Source of the DNA: a virus
DNA: 26,644 nt
Strand: one strand, 5' to 3'
IMG/VR virus record: IMGVR_UViG_3300022214_000015
Location: 1-26,644 of that record
Under the pieces are notes generated by a model. That model saw only the letters and a list, made by a program, of their open reading frames with translations. It did not search any database and had not been told where the DNA came from. The translations under genes were made by a program, and so were the position numbers. Every line of letters begins with the position of its first letter. Position 1 is the stretch's first letter. Below, in pieces: positions 9,501 to 17,140 of the stretch.

Positions 9501-11226
9501 CGCAGTAAACGCTGAAATCACGCGGCACAAAATCGACAGTGATTACGTGTACGGAAGCGTGGACATGAACAACTCCTACTGGTCCCTTCTGTCACCGGCG
9601 GATCAGGAGTCGTCTATTGGCGACCCGATTACGGACGTTGCGCAGCGGGAGTTCTTCCACCACCACGCCACAAACTTCGTGGTTTCCTATGACCGTATGC
9701 GTGTCATCAGCCCATTCACGACAGATGGTGGCGAGTTCCACGCGCACTGGCACTATGCTGCTGATCCGGTCGCCAATGGTACCGACACGGTGGAGATTCG
9801 CACGTCCAGCGGCGTGATGTTCCGTAAGTACGTTATCCATGATGGTGTGTCGCCCACCTATTCCGACCTTAATAGCCCCCCAGGATTTACGGTGCAGTGC
9901 TTCCGCGAGGTAATCACCCTGCCGCTGGCGACAAGCCTTGAAAGCGTGTTTAAGAAGTACGGGCGGCTATGCACCACATTCGAGGTGGGAGAAACTACGC
10001 AGAGTGCTCCGACCACCACGCGGGCAATCAAGTATCAGTCAGCCCTTGGATTTGACCAGACCTCTATGGAGGGTGTGTCGATTCAGGCCACCCCGTTTGT
10101 GCATGTTGTGTTCAGCGCAGAGGAGGACGGGTCAACGCCCAACCACGCGCTGGCCCCGGTTGGCATATCGTATTACGTGGTCAAGGGCGGGTCGAGCGAC
10201 AAGCACTATGTCCATAACCTCGTGCCAAACCAGTATTACCATGTGACGGAAACCGACCTGAATGGGACGTACTTTCGATACGACTTCACGCCGACGACTT
10301 CGAGCACGCTCAGGGCCAATGACGCCGGTGTGCTTGAGTTCGCGGCACTCGACATCGGCTCCCAGGTGGATTTCCTCGTAATCGGCAGCGAGTCCATAAA
10401 CACGGGGAACATATCCGAGACGCCAGCGCGTACCGTGTCGTGGCTTTCCGATGGTAGCGACGATGAACTGGCTGTTACGGATACCGGAGTAATGGTTTAT
10501 GACGGGGTTCAGGTTACGCCGACAATCATCGTTGACTCGTATGAGTACATAACGAATGACAAGATTTCCGACGCTGGATACCGCATCGGAGACTTTTTGA
10601 AATCTGATATTCTGACGATGACTGATGGTGGGTCGCTGTCGTACACGCCTCCGTTTGTGCCACCGCCCGCGTACACGGAGAAGAAGATATTCCGTGGCAA
10701 CGTAGCGTTCTACCCGAACGGTGATCGTGGACTTGCGTACTTTACGGTTGAGCCGTCTGATTCCAACTACTCGGATGTGCTGGCCGATGAAGATGACAAC
10801 ACGTTCATCAAGACGTGGCCGACAATCGCGGGCATCATCACGATTTCTCACGCAATCGTGTCGGTTGAACTGGACGACCCGGCTGGATTCAATGGCACCA
10901 TACGAACGATCAAGTTCAAGGCCAGGATCAGGTCGTCTGACATTGGCGGGGTTGGAAATCCCGGCCTGTTGATTCAGCTTAACAAGGATAGCGCAAGCGG
11001 AGAATTGGTCGCAATTTCGTACATCGAGGTTCCATCCGTCACAACGGCACAGGTTGTAGAGATAGAGTCTACACCGATACCCGTTAGCATCACCACGGAC
11101 AACATGGCCAGGTGCGTGCTGACTGCAAGGCCCGCTGCATCTGTCTACTCGGAAACCTACTCGATGGAGATTTCTTCGATGTGGGTTGAGACAACCGGAA
11201 GCGGTAGCGAGAAGGTGATTAAGTGA
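6580..11226 (+). CDS. Giant tail protein with heparinase II/III-like polysaccharide lyase core
   Basis: This 1548-residue protein is the largest in the window. Residues about 1-490 look like two or three successive beta-sandwich modules (strand patterns recur near 60-165, 185-310 and 315-440). Residues about 498-860 are helical and begin HPRMWLNDN. This region resembles the alpha/alpha toroid of heparinase II/III, alginate lyase and related polysaccharide lyases, with N646-N647-F648-Y649 in a long helical stretch and a YDWLHDELG motif. Residues about 880-1150 form a beta-rich domain with G898-H-Q-H901-N-D903-Q-G-H906, similar to the His/Asp-rich strand of the heparinase II/III C-terminal sandwich. 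The remaining 400 residues are beta modules that may mediate attachment or trimerisation. A tail-borne capsule or exopolysaccharide depolymerase is the best reading. The exact lyase family and its catalytic residues are unverified, and the ribosome-binding site is weak. Confidence 0.65.
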   Translation: MATFSEYISNLSLTVTGTDSPVAVSEDALTVVSSSYNQVYETSSTSPVRSPDIGLPYLSADDLVAGSTWLIYYQASVGNQSNSVPSTCYLVDVPVATRPSGASDLAGVEVECTGTGTPYAMNGTLLCGMLEYSPDGTKNIEFSFKNLATGGLCSVTGVSLVAIRVDDKLTKSATGGDYWHDAQSSFSTVQTNSTTVASTIHVTNYTPDSTDDFWLIVSGESLDMPISELVTMWVEVDGVQILTPWVKNSADSRDSHCFFLSKKLSLSGGVPHEIRLLGRKQSGTGLASFKRGRITLLKLSSFGSHTYLSLQQPSVTTEYPSRQEIISGTFTPSSSGENVLVIANGAVSHSPGAAAAITGHVTNMTATGELVDFSGFAHPSSTAEVVAMTCGGSEVVNAQQVYSYQLSSQSGFGASNPLVGKTLWPHTLMMLGLSTNPTPGVVMLSASDSIGRDNMLDSPSGTYDGDPISSPMNGYDSIGLANISDSGSASIVYEGVIPVAHPRMWLNDNIGGGWANRLAYLQAHTSGTRWTTLLNYIDRSPAHYALAYKMTGTTSYRDSALARIDTILSNASINMSSSGVTYRETMRTFALTYDWLHDELGSVRKQKMQDYMLGAVFAFMNDKHPDAAAVTHTGGDPSPNGWDKGNNFYVAYTMMCAYAAIALYHEQPLDWGWPPGSSTRRQFILPRHHTQGGPLFTDLYEYTIDRIDQATDPSNPVWTRQGFGSFIGGGWIEGSEYGRGVGRAMMETLLMLRNAAGQPYFDNFGFASDIVQYMYYETQPGSTAQICLGEATINEYITVHTYNRLEMLFCVGGLLGTQVGKWGQYWLDNIFTDETSANAHDFTDREMLMYCEDFAEENAYLSLGLGWFSIGNGFLNSRNVWSSTGTSATISAVHFAQGHQHNDQGHIQIFKGGPGGRLGGWLLGEPQGLATGGISGDPWHTKFHNTYLWVPSNYPGGWMQATGIQLRREPGFENAVNAEITRHKIDSDYVYGSVDMNNSYWSLLSPADQESSIGDPITDVAQREFFHHHATNFVVSYDRMRVISPFTTDGGEFHAHWHYAADPVANGTDTVEIRTSSGVMFRKYVIHDGVSPTYSDLNSPPGFTVQCFREVITLPLATSLESVFKKYGRLCTTFEVGETTQSAPTTTRAIKYQSALGFDQTSMEGVSIQATPFVHVVFSAEEDGSTPNHALAPVGISYYVVKGGSSDKHYVHNLVPNQYYHVTETDLNGTYFRYDFTPTTSSTLRANDAGVLEFAALDIGSQVDFLVIGSESINTGNISETPARTVSWLSDGSDDELAVTDTGVMVYDGVQVTPTIIVDSYEYITNDKISDAGYRIGDFLKSDILTMTDGGSLSYTPPFVPPPAYTEKKIFRGNVAFYPNGDRGLAYFTVEPSDSNYSDVLADEDDNTFIKTWPTIAGIITISHAIVSVELDDPAGFNGTIRTIKFKARIRSSDIGGVGNPGLLIQLNKDSASGELVAISYIEVPSVTTAQVVEIESTPIPVSITTDNMARCVLTARPAASVYSETYSMEISSMWVETTGSGSEKVIK

Positions 11227-11927
11227 CACGCGGAGAGATGAGAGAGACGGTTCGGGTGCTGCTTGGAGAGACTGTTGAGGATGGCGTGAAGGACACTGAA
11301 ATCAACACGCAGTTGGACAATGCGTGCGTCAATGTGGCCATTGCAACCAAGTGCCTCACCACGTTCGCCAATATGGAGACGATAGCGTTTGACGATGCGG
11401 GGCTTGACCCGCTGGATGACAACGACATCCCGCGCATAGAAGGTCGATACGGGCTACCCGATGATTTACTCGCCATTCAGGATGTCATTATCCTTGACGG
11501 GTCCGTTAAGACGTACCCGCAGAAGAAGGACATCCATGAACTGGAGCGGCTGTACGCCACGGTGACGGGCGGGCTTCCGCGCTTCTACGGAGTCGGGTTT
11601 GGTTCCACGTCACAGACAGCCCCCACGCGGGGCGATATATGGTTCCGCCCGTGGCCGGATGCGGCCTATGACGTTACCATTCACTACATCCAGCGTCCAA
11701 GCAAGATGGACGAGGACAATGACTACAGCGAGTTGCCAGAGTTCTCGCACATGGCGGTGTGCTACTACGCAACGATGGTGTTGTCGAGGAAGTGGAAGGA
11801 CCGGGAGCTTCTCTCTGAGATGGCGGCGCTGTATCGCAATGAGATGAACGAGATTCAGACGATGGTTCACCAGCAGGATATGACGGGCAGCGGCCAGATC
11901 AGGAACGTGTACCAGAGGCGCAGATGA
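11223..11927 (+). CDS. Head-to-tail adaptor protein
   Basis: This 234-residue protein starts at GTG 11223, which overlaps the stop of the preceding gene as GTGA. It has an N-terminal helical pair (GEMRETVRVLLGET and INTQLDNACVNVAIATKC), a central beta region (YGLPDDLLAIQDVIILDG) and a late WFRPWPDAAYDVTIHYIQRPSKM segment followed by a long C-terminal helix. This pattern is typical of podovirus adaptor or gp11-like tail tubular A proteins, which form a ring between portal and nozzle. It is followed by the nozzle candidate through an ATGA overlap, the usual gene order. The family call is from pattern memory. Confidence 0.68.
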   Translation: MTRGEMRETVRVLLGETVEDGVKDTEINTQLDNACVNVAIATKCLTTFANMETIAFDDAGLDPLDDNDIPRIEGRYGLPDDLLAIQDVIILDGSVKTYPQKKDIHELERLYATVTGGLPRFYGVGFGSTSQTAPTRGDIWFRPWPDAAYDVTIHYIQRPSKMDEDNDYSELPEFSHMAVCYYATMVLSRKWKDRELLSEMAALYRNEMNEIQTMVHQQDMTGSGQIRNVYQRRR

Positions 11928-14326
11928 CAGTCAGCCGGTATTCAGAACCCAAGATCGTCCTCGACGGATTCCCCTACGGGGTGAACGAGTTGTCGGACCC
12001 GACGCACCTGCGCCCCGGAGAACTTGCCGGGGTGAAGAACATGGTGCTTCGTGATGGCCGCACGCTCGAATCCCGTCTCGGGCAGACCGGGGAGCATGAC
12101 CGTTCATACCGACCGCTTGCTTACGGGTGCAAGCTGCTGCACCGCTATATGTCGCTTGCGAACGACAAGCGCCTGCTGCTGGTTAGCCGCGGCAAGATGT
12201 ACGCGGACACCGACGACAACCGCCTGTTCGATGAGGTGGTGTCGATCACGGGCACCCCCGCGACACAGCAGTTCTACGACTCCGTGCTGTTCTGCTCCGA
12301 TGAGTACGAGTTGGCTGCGTGGGAGCCTGGGGTCGGCGTGGAGAGGCCGAACTTAAACGTATTCATTGGTAACCAGAACTTTATTAAGGCATGGACGCAG
12401 GGTGAATATGACCCGGCGTGGACCCCCGGAGAAGGCGGGGGCTATCTCCCGTATAGCAAGTTTGAATACTACATGACGTTCGACGTGTCTATCGGTGACA
12501 CATTTCTTGGTGAAACTGGCCCAGTAGAAACAACTATTGCTCGCGCTGGTTCTTCTGCAACAACTTACGCAGATGCGTTCTGGTATAGCAGGGTTGACCT
12601 GTCGATATACGCTGCGTTCTATGCCGTGTCCGTTGGAATTGATACTGCCGGTTCTGGACACGCCGTAAATGACAAGGTCACTGTTACCGGTGGCACCATT
12701 CTCAATGTTACTTCCATAGACGGTGGAGGCGGTGTAACCGGAGTTGAGATATACGACGCCGTTTTGAACTCATCGGAGCCAACCAACCCGGTATCGCAAA
12801 CTGCTACGACTGGCAGCGGAATAAATGCCAAGTTTGATCTGGCTTTCAGTTCAATGTCTGACAACAAGGTTCTATTCCTCAGACCGAACGATTACTGGCT
12901 CAGCAGGATACCGCCATATGTAAGCGCGATAAACTTCTATCGCACTCCACCATTGGATTCATTCTCTGACTACCCGTATGACGGGAACGCATACTCGGCG
13001 TTTTGGGTTGGTAGTGTGTCAATGGATTCAATCCGTGCGACCACATACGATCCGCTGTTGGGGCCGGTTATCTTCGAGGATGACGGCTCTATATTCCAGA
13101 AGCAAATGCGGAAGCCCCCGCTAACGTCCCCACCGCGCTCCAAGCACATGACGCTCCACAAGGGACGGCTGTGGATGACATCCCCATCCATCAAGGGGAA
13201 CAACGAAACCGAGTGGACGTACTACCCGGACCTGATTGCGTTCTCCGCGTTCGAGGCCAACGGTACCGAACCGATGGTGTTCTTCCCCGAGAGCACCTTC
13301 CCGGTTGGAGCGGGTGAGCCGGACGAAATCACGGGGATACGCTCATGGCGGAACCAGGTGTTGCTCGCGTGGAAGGCGAACAAGATGTACGCCGTCCTCG
13401 GCGGTGACGACGAACTGGACTTCGGCATCCCCAACATCTCGGTGCAACTGATCGACCCGAACGTGGGGTGCATCGCACCGAACACGATCTGCGAAGTAGA
13501 CGGCGGGATTGCATGGCTCAGTAACCGTGGCCCGTACATCTATGACGGAACGGCCCCGAGGCCGCTTGCGGCTCACAAGGTCAAGAAGTCGTTTGAGCGT
13601 ATCCCGAACAACCGGCGCACGAGTGCCTGCGCGGTCTACAACTCGAAGGAACGCGAGTACACGATCTTCTACACCGACCCGAACGGTACGACTTCGGCAT
13701 ACAATCGGCACTACATGACCTACAATTTCGGCACTGCAACGTGGACGATGGGGGTACTGGAACGTGGCGTCAACGTCGCTCTGGAAGTCAGGGACGCGGA
13801 TGTTCAGTCCTATACGCTGTGGGGACTTGAGGACAACACCGGGACAATGCTTGCCAGTACGCCACTGGTACAGCGCGCGGAAAGTGGATTTCTGGAGGGC
13901 TTCGTTACACCAGCATACGGAGATTCGCAGAAGATTGACTTCTCTGCGGACCTCGGGTTCCTTGATGGCGGAGCACCGTTCATGGACAAGAAGTTCAAGG
14001 AGATTATCGTTGAAGCCTCCTCGCAGGTTCCGTTGACGCTGGACATTCTGATTGACAACAAGTACGACAGCCGCGCAGCGGGCACATCGCTGACCCTTGA
14101 CCCGCCTGTTTCAGATGACACGCTCATTTGGGGCGAGGGGAATTGGGGCGAGAAGAATTGGGGCAGTTCCTTGCAGGGTTCAACGAGCATCGCTCTTACC
14201 CGCAACCTGGATACGCTTCCGGTGGGGAAGTCCATCCGGCCCATCATATCGGGCATCAATATATATGACCCGGTGAAGATACACTCGATCACGATTTACT
14301 ATGAGCCGAAGGAAGGCACACGATGA
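11924..14326 (+). CDS. Tail nozzle (tubular B-like) protein with an inserted domain
   Basis: This 800-residue protein starts at ATG 11924, which overlaps the adaptor stop. Its N-terminus (FPYGVNELSDPTHLRPGEL, then KNMVLRDGRTLESRLG) is typical of podovirus tail nozzle or stabilisation proteins that form a beta-propeller tube. Residues about 145-320 look like an insertion, with different composition and a GSGHAVNDKVTVTGG...GGGVTGV pattern known from repetitive beta domains in phage structural proteins. After it the propeller-like body resumes (LHKGRLWMTSPS, SWRNQVLLAWKANKMY, GGIAWLSNRGPYIYDG). Near the C-terminus three WG steps recur (W736, W741, W746). It would form the hexameric tail tip through which DNA leaves. 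Nozzle is the most probable role, though the family is not verified. Confidence 0.7.
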   Translation: MTVSRYSEPKIVLDGFPYGVNELSDPTHLRPGELAGVKNMVLRDGRTLESRLGQTGEHDRSYRPLAYGCKLLHRYMSLANDKRLLLVSRGKMYADTDDNRLFDEVVSITGTPATQQFYDSVLFCSDEYELAAWEPGVGVERPNLNVFIGNQNFIKAWTQGEYDPAWTPGEGGGYLPYSKFEYYMTFDVSIGDTFLGETGPVETTIARAGSSATTYADAFWYSRVDLSIYAAFYAVSVGIDTAGSGHAVNDKVTVTGGTILNVTSIDGGGGVTGVEIYDAVLNSSEPTNPVSQTATTGSGINAKFDLAFSSMSDNKVLFLRPNDYWLSRIPPYVSAINFYRTPPLDSFSDYPYDGNAYSAFWVGSVSMDSIRATTYDPLLGPVIFEDDGSIFQKQMRKPPLTSPPRSKHMTLHKGRLWMTSPSIKGNNETEWTYYPDLIAFSAFEANGTEPMVFFPESTFPVGAGEPDEITGIRSWRNQVLLAWKANKMYAVLGGDDELDFGIPNISVQLIDPNVGCIAPNTICEVDGGIAWLSNRGPYIYDGTAPRPLAAHKVKKSFERIPNNRRTSACAVYNSKEREYTIFYTDPNGTTSAYNRHYMTYNFGTATWTMGVLERGVNVALEVRDADVQSYTLWGLEDNTGTMLASTPLVQRAESGFLEGFVTPAYGDSQKIDFSADLGFLDGGAPFMDKKFKEIIVEASSQVPLTLDILIDNKYDSRAAGTSLTLDPPVSDDTLIWGEGNWGEKNWGSSLQGSTSIALTRNLDTLPVGKSIRPIISGINIYDPVKIHSITIYYEPKEGTR

Positions 14327-14919
14327 GCACGCTTAACTACACCTACACGACCCTGCCCGATGGGACTACGGCGCTTGGCACTCAGGTAATGAAGAACTTC
14401 AATGACGTTAGGGCCGTCATTAACGGGCTGACGCAGGAGAACATTGCAACCGGCGCGGTTGACTCGGATGAGATTGCCACCGGGGCTGTGACGGCAAACA
14501 AGCTTGCTTCTGATTCTGTCATCGAAGCGAAGGTTGACTACTCGAAGGCAAACTCGGGTGTCAAGGCTATCCAGTACGGCCCCGACTATACGAATGTTGG
14601 GGCGGGCGGGCTTAGATTTGTTCGTGTGCATAAGGTTATGAGCGTTACAACGGCTACGACAGTGCAGACCCTCAACATAGACTGGGGTGGTGGGGATGGG
14701 GTTGATGGCTCAACCACGTTCGAGTCTCCTCCGACAGTTGTTGGGATAGAGATTGAAGAAACTGATTCCCCGACATGCTTTGGCGCTTCAACCGTTCTTG
14801 CTGCGAAGTATGTGACAGAGATAACCGAGACGGGCTGCATCGTGAATATTCGGTTTAGCGTTGCTGCCAGCGCCGGGGACATCATCATTCATCTTACGGT
14901 ACTTGGTCCGGTGGCGTAA
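14323..14919 (+). CDS. Small tail-fibre-like protein
   Basis: This 198-residue protein starts at ATG 14323 through an ATGA overlap with the nozzle gene. The N-terminal half has the phage-fibre repeat style, with NFNDVRAVINGLTQENI and then two units of IATGAV followed by NKLA, a pattern common in trimeric tail-fibre shafts. The C-terminal half (about 85-198) is a compact beta domain (TVQTLNIDWGGG, VVGIEIEETD, GCIVNIRFSV, IIIHLTVLGPVA), perhaps a receptor-binding or fibre-tip domain. It lies between the nozzle and a small protein of unknown role. A short fibre or tail-tip component is most likely. No catalytic motif is visible. Confidence 0.6.
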   Translation: MSTLNYTYTTLPDGTTALGTQVMKNFNDVRAVINGLTQENIATGAVDSDEIATGAVTANKLASDSVIEAKVDYSKANSGVKAIQYGPDYTNVGAGGLRFVRVHKVMSVTTATTVQTLNIDWGGGDGVDGSTTFESPPTVVGIEIEETDSPTCFGASTVLAAKYVTEITETGCIVNIRFSVAASAGDIIIHLTVLGPVA

Positions 14920-15245
14920 TGAGAACGCGGCTATATCAGAGAATCAGCGGCGGGCATGAGGACATCAGCGACACAGAGCGCGGGTTCCTCGGCGCGCTCA
15001 ACGAGGACTTGCAGGAGATGGACTCGCGTATAAATCGGGCGCTCAAATACAAGACCCGAATCGTTGCAACGCGAGTGGTGCAGACCGGGACGGAGATCAG
15101 GCACAACCTGGGGCGCGTGCCGCGACACGTCTCGGTCGCACCGAAATCAGATGTTCGCTGGTGGGAGTACAAGCCCCGCACACGGGACAGCATATTTCTC
15201 AAGACCAGCGCCGATGCTGACCTTGAAGTCAGGATTGAGGGATAA
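14919..15245 (+). CDS. Small protein between tail fibre and ejection genes
   Basis: This 108-residue protein has a start that overlaps the previous stop as TAATG. The first half is a charged helix (ISDTERGFLGALNEDLQEMDSR) and the second half is beta-rich (TEIRHNLGRVPRHVSVAP), ending in DADLEVRIEG. The HNLGRVP...V motif is common at the end of phage tail-fibre and tail-tip proteins, where it precedes a final beta domain. It is probably a small virion or assembly protein. I do not recognise a specific family. It precedes the first ejection-protein candidate with almost no gap, so it is part of the same operon. Confidence 0.6.
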   Translation: MRTRLYQRISGGHEDISDTERGFLGALNEDLQEMDSRINRALKYKTRIVATRVVQTGTEIRHNLGRVPRHVSVAPKSDVRWWEYKPRTRDSIFLKTSADADLEVRIEG

Positions 15246-15247
15246 AC

Positions 15248-15949
15248 ATGGCTGTAGAACGCAGAAGAGGGACCAGGAATGGCCAGGCGTATGACATCTG
15301 GTATGACACCGATACCAACACTTGGGTTGAGTATGGGGCCGGTCCAGATGAATTGGACCCAAATGCGTCCATCGGCCTAAAAAGTACAGCACGAGACACG
15401 CGGTTCAATCGTGACCTTGCCCGGTACGACGCTGAGGCTCAGAAGTACCGGCAGGCTTTGCTTGGCGCGTTCGGCATCCAGTCGCAGACGGCACAGGGCT
15501 TGGCGCAGCGCGGAACTCAGGCCACGGTCAGCCAGTTCCTTCAGCGCCGAGGCATTGACTCGACGCGGGGTGGGCTTGGGGCGTCCCTCCAGAACAGCAC
15601 GCAGGCGCAGTTGCAGGGCCAGACGATGCAGGCGCAGCAGAACTTCTCGACCACGCTGTACGGGCTCATGCAGCAACAGCGTGATGCGTTCATTAACAAG
15701 GAGTTCGACTTCTTCAGGCGCATTGACTTGATGGGGTACGAGGCCGAGTTGCAGAAGGACATCATGCGCTTCCAGCAACAGTTGCAAAGCGACCTGTCAT
15801 TCAGGGATGCGTTCATGGGGATACTTGGGACGGCGGGAACAGTCGCAGCGGCGCTTATTCCGGGGGCTGGCCCGGCGGTGGCGGCGGGAGTTGCCGCATC
15901 ACAGGCCACGAACAGTCGGAACTTTGAGAACCAGTACCGCTATGAGTAG
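15248..15949 (+). CDS. Putative internal virion (ejection) protein, small
   Basis: This 233-residue protein has GAGGGAT upstream of ATG 15248. Residues about 50-190 are Gln/Ala-rich and helical (repeated TQAQLQGQTMQAQQ and LMQQQRDAFINKEF), consistent with a long coiled-coil bundle. Near the C-terminus (about 195-225) there is a hydrophobic Gly/Ala stretch (GILGTAGTVAAALIPGAGP) that could insert into a membrane. Size, composition and position before two larger proteins mirror T7 gp14, gp15 and gp16, the core proteins ejected into the cell envelope during infection. The equivalence is by architecture and order, not demonstrated homology. It would act as the outer-membrane part of the ejection conduit. 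Confidence 0.58.
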   Translation: MAVERRRGTRNGQAYDIWYDTDTNTWVEYGAGPDELDPNASIGLKSTARDTRFNRDLARYDAEAQKYRQALLGAFGIQSQTAQGLAQRGTQATVSQFLQRRGIDSTRGGLGASLQNSTQAQLQGQTMQAQQNFSTTLYGLMQQQRDAFINKEFDFFRRIDLMGYEAELQKDIMRFQQQLQSDLSFRDAFMGILGTAGTVAAALIPGAGPAVAAGVAASQATNSRNFENQYRYE

Positions 15950-15961
15950 GAGATGAGATAG

Positions 15962-17140
15962 ATGCCACAGTACACAGGGGTTGATAAGTTCCCGGTTGGA
16001 CAGGGCGCGATGTCGTTTGCGCATGAATTCCTCCAGCGGTTCCTAGCGGATCGTGATCAGCGGGCGCAGTATGCGCGAGAGAGCCAGACGGCGCAGACTA
16101 AACAGCGCCAGGAGATGGACCTTCTCAGGGCTCAGGACCAGATGGCGCGGTCACGCGGCGAGCAACAGGCTATGTTTGAGCACACGCTTACGCAGGAAGA
16201 TGACAAGCGGCTCAAGACAATCTCTGGTCTTGAGAAGTCAGCCTATGGTGGAGCGCCCATCACTCCTGCAATCGTTGACATCTATGCGAGGGCGGCGAAG
16301 GTATCGCCGGAAGATGCAAAGGCTTATCTTGAGTCGCAGGCCGAGGCAGGGAAGGTTGAGCGTGCTCACGAAATCCAGCAGCGCCAGACAGGGGGGAGCA
16401 AGGGCGGCGCGGACATCACCGAGGCGACCAGGGCTCTGAATCTTAGATATGGTCTTTCGCCTGATAGTCAAGTTGCGAGCCCGGATGATTTCAATGCCAG
16501 AATCAATGCGTTCCGCCAAGACCCTGAAGGCGGCTCTGCGCTTCTTGAGTACGAGCGTGTTAATGGGAGGCCCATGCTTACCCCGCAGGCTCCAGATGAG
16601 GCAAAAATCAACACGGACGTAAAGAACTTCGAGTCTGGTTGGCTCGCATACTACAACAACACCAGCAAAAATCGCGGTGAGTTTCAACAGCCTATGGTTG
16701 GGGCCACCACCCCGCCGATAGACCCGACTACGGGCGAGGTAATCGACAAGAGCTTGGCACATGATGTTGCGGTTACGGCTGCTCGCCAGAATATTACACC
16801 GGAGAAGGCCGCTGTCATCGTTGTGTCCAGAATGGAGATTGCCAATCTGGCTCAAGAGTTCGGGATTGATGACACAGCATCCCCGCTATTCAGCAAGGAA
16901 GATGTGGACGCCGTTTCCTCCGCACTTGGGATTAAAATACCCGTCAAGGCAGGGGGGCTTTCTCTTAATGTGCTCGGCTCTCTGGTTGGAATGGGGGCTA
17001 TCACAAGAGAGCAGGCATACGCTCTGATCGACAGGCTGACATCCCCAGGGAGCCAGCTTGGTTCTGCATACAGGGATACCGGACTCCCCACTGGAAGCCC
17101 GAAGAAGAACCTTCCTGTCTCTCAATACTTGAGGCGGTAA
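15962..17140 (+). CDS. Putative internal virion (ejection) protein, medium
   Basis: This 392-residue protein starts at ATG 15962 after a GGAG motif. The N-terminal 120 residues are strongly helical and Gln/Arg-rich (FLQRFLADRDQRAQYARESQ onward). The middle is less ordered, and the C-terminal third has a hydrophobic region (VKAGGLSLNVLGSLVGMG) before a short basic tail (PKKNLPVSQYLRR). It stands between the small and the giant ejection-protein candidates, the slot of the gp15-like component in T7-type phages. No enzymatic motif is visible. The stop codon is followed at once by the ATG of the next gene. The role is inferred from order and helical composition. Confidence 0.55.
   Translation: MPQYTGVDKFPVGQGAMSFAHEFLQRFLADRDQRAQYARESQTAQTKQRQEMDLLRAQDQMARSRGEQQAMFEHTLTQEDDKRLKTISGLEKSAYGGAPITPAIVDIYARAAKVSPEDAKAYLESQAEAGKVERAHEIQQRQTGGSKGGADITEATRALNLRYGLSPDSQVASPDDFNARINAFRQDPEGGSALLEYERVNGRPMLTPQAPDEAKINTDVKNFESGWLAYYNNTSKNRGEFQQPMVGATTPPIDPTTGEVIDKSLAHDVAVTAARQNITPEKAAVIVVSRMEIANLAQEFGIDDTASPLFSKEDVDAVSSALGIKIPVKAGGLSLNVLGSLVGMGAITREQAYALIDRLTSPGSQLGSAYRDTGLPTGSPKKNLPVSQYLRR

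Noticed and set aside
10132-11229. 365-residue open frame on the - strand, opposite the lyase-like protein
   Set aside because: The composition is Arg/Val/Asp-rich without any domain pattern, and it is fully antisense to a co-directional structural operon.
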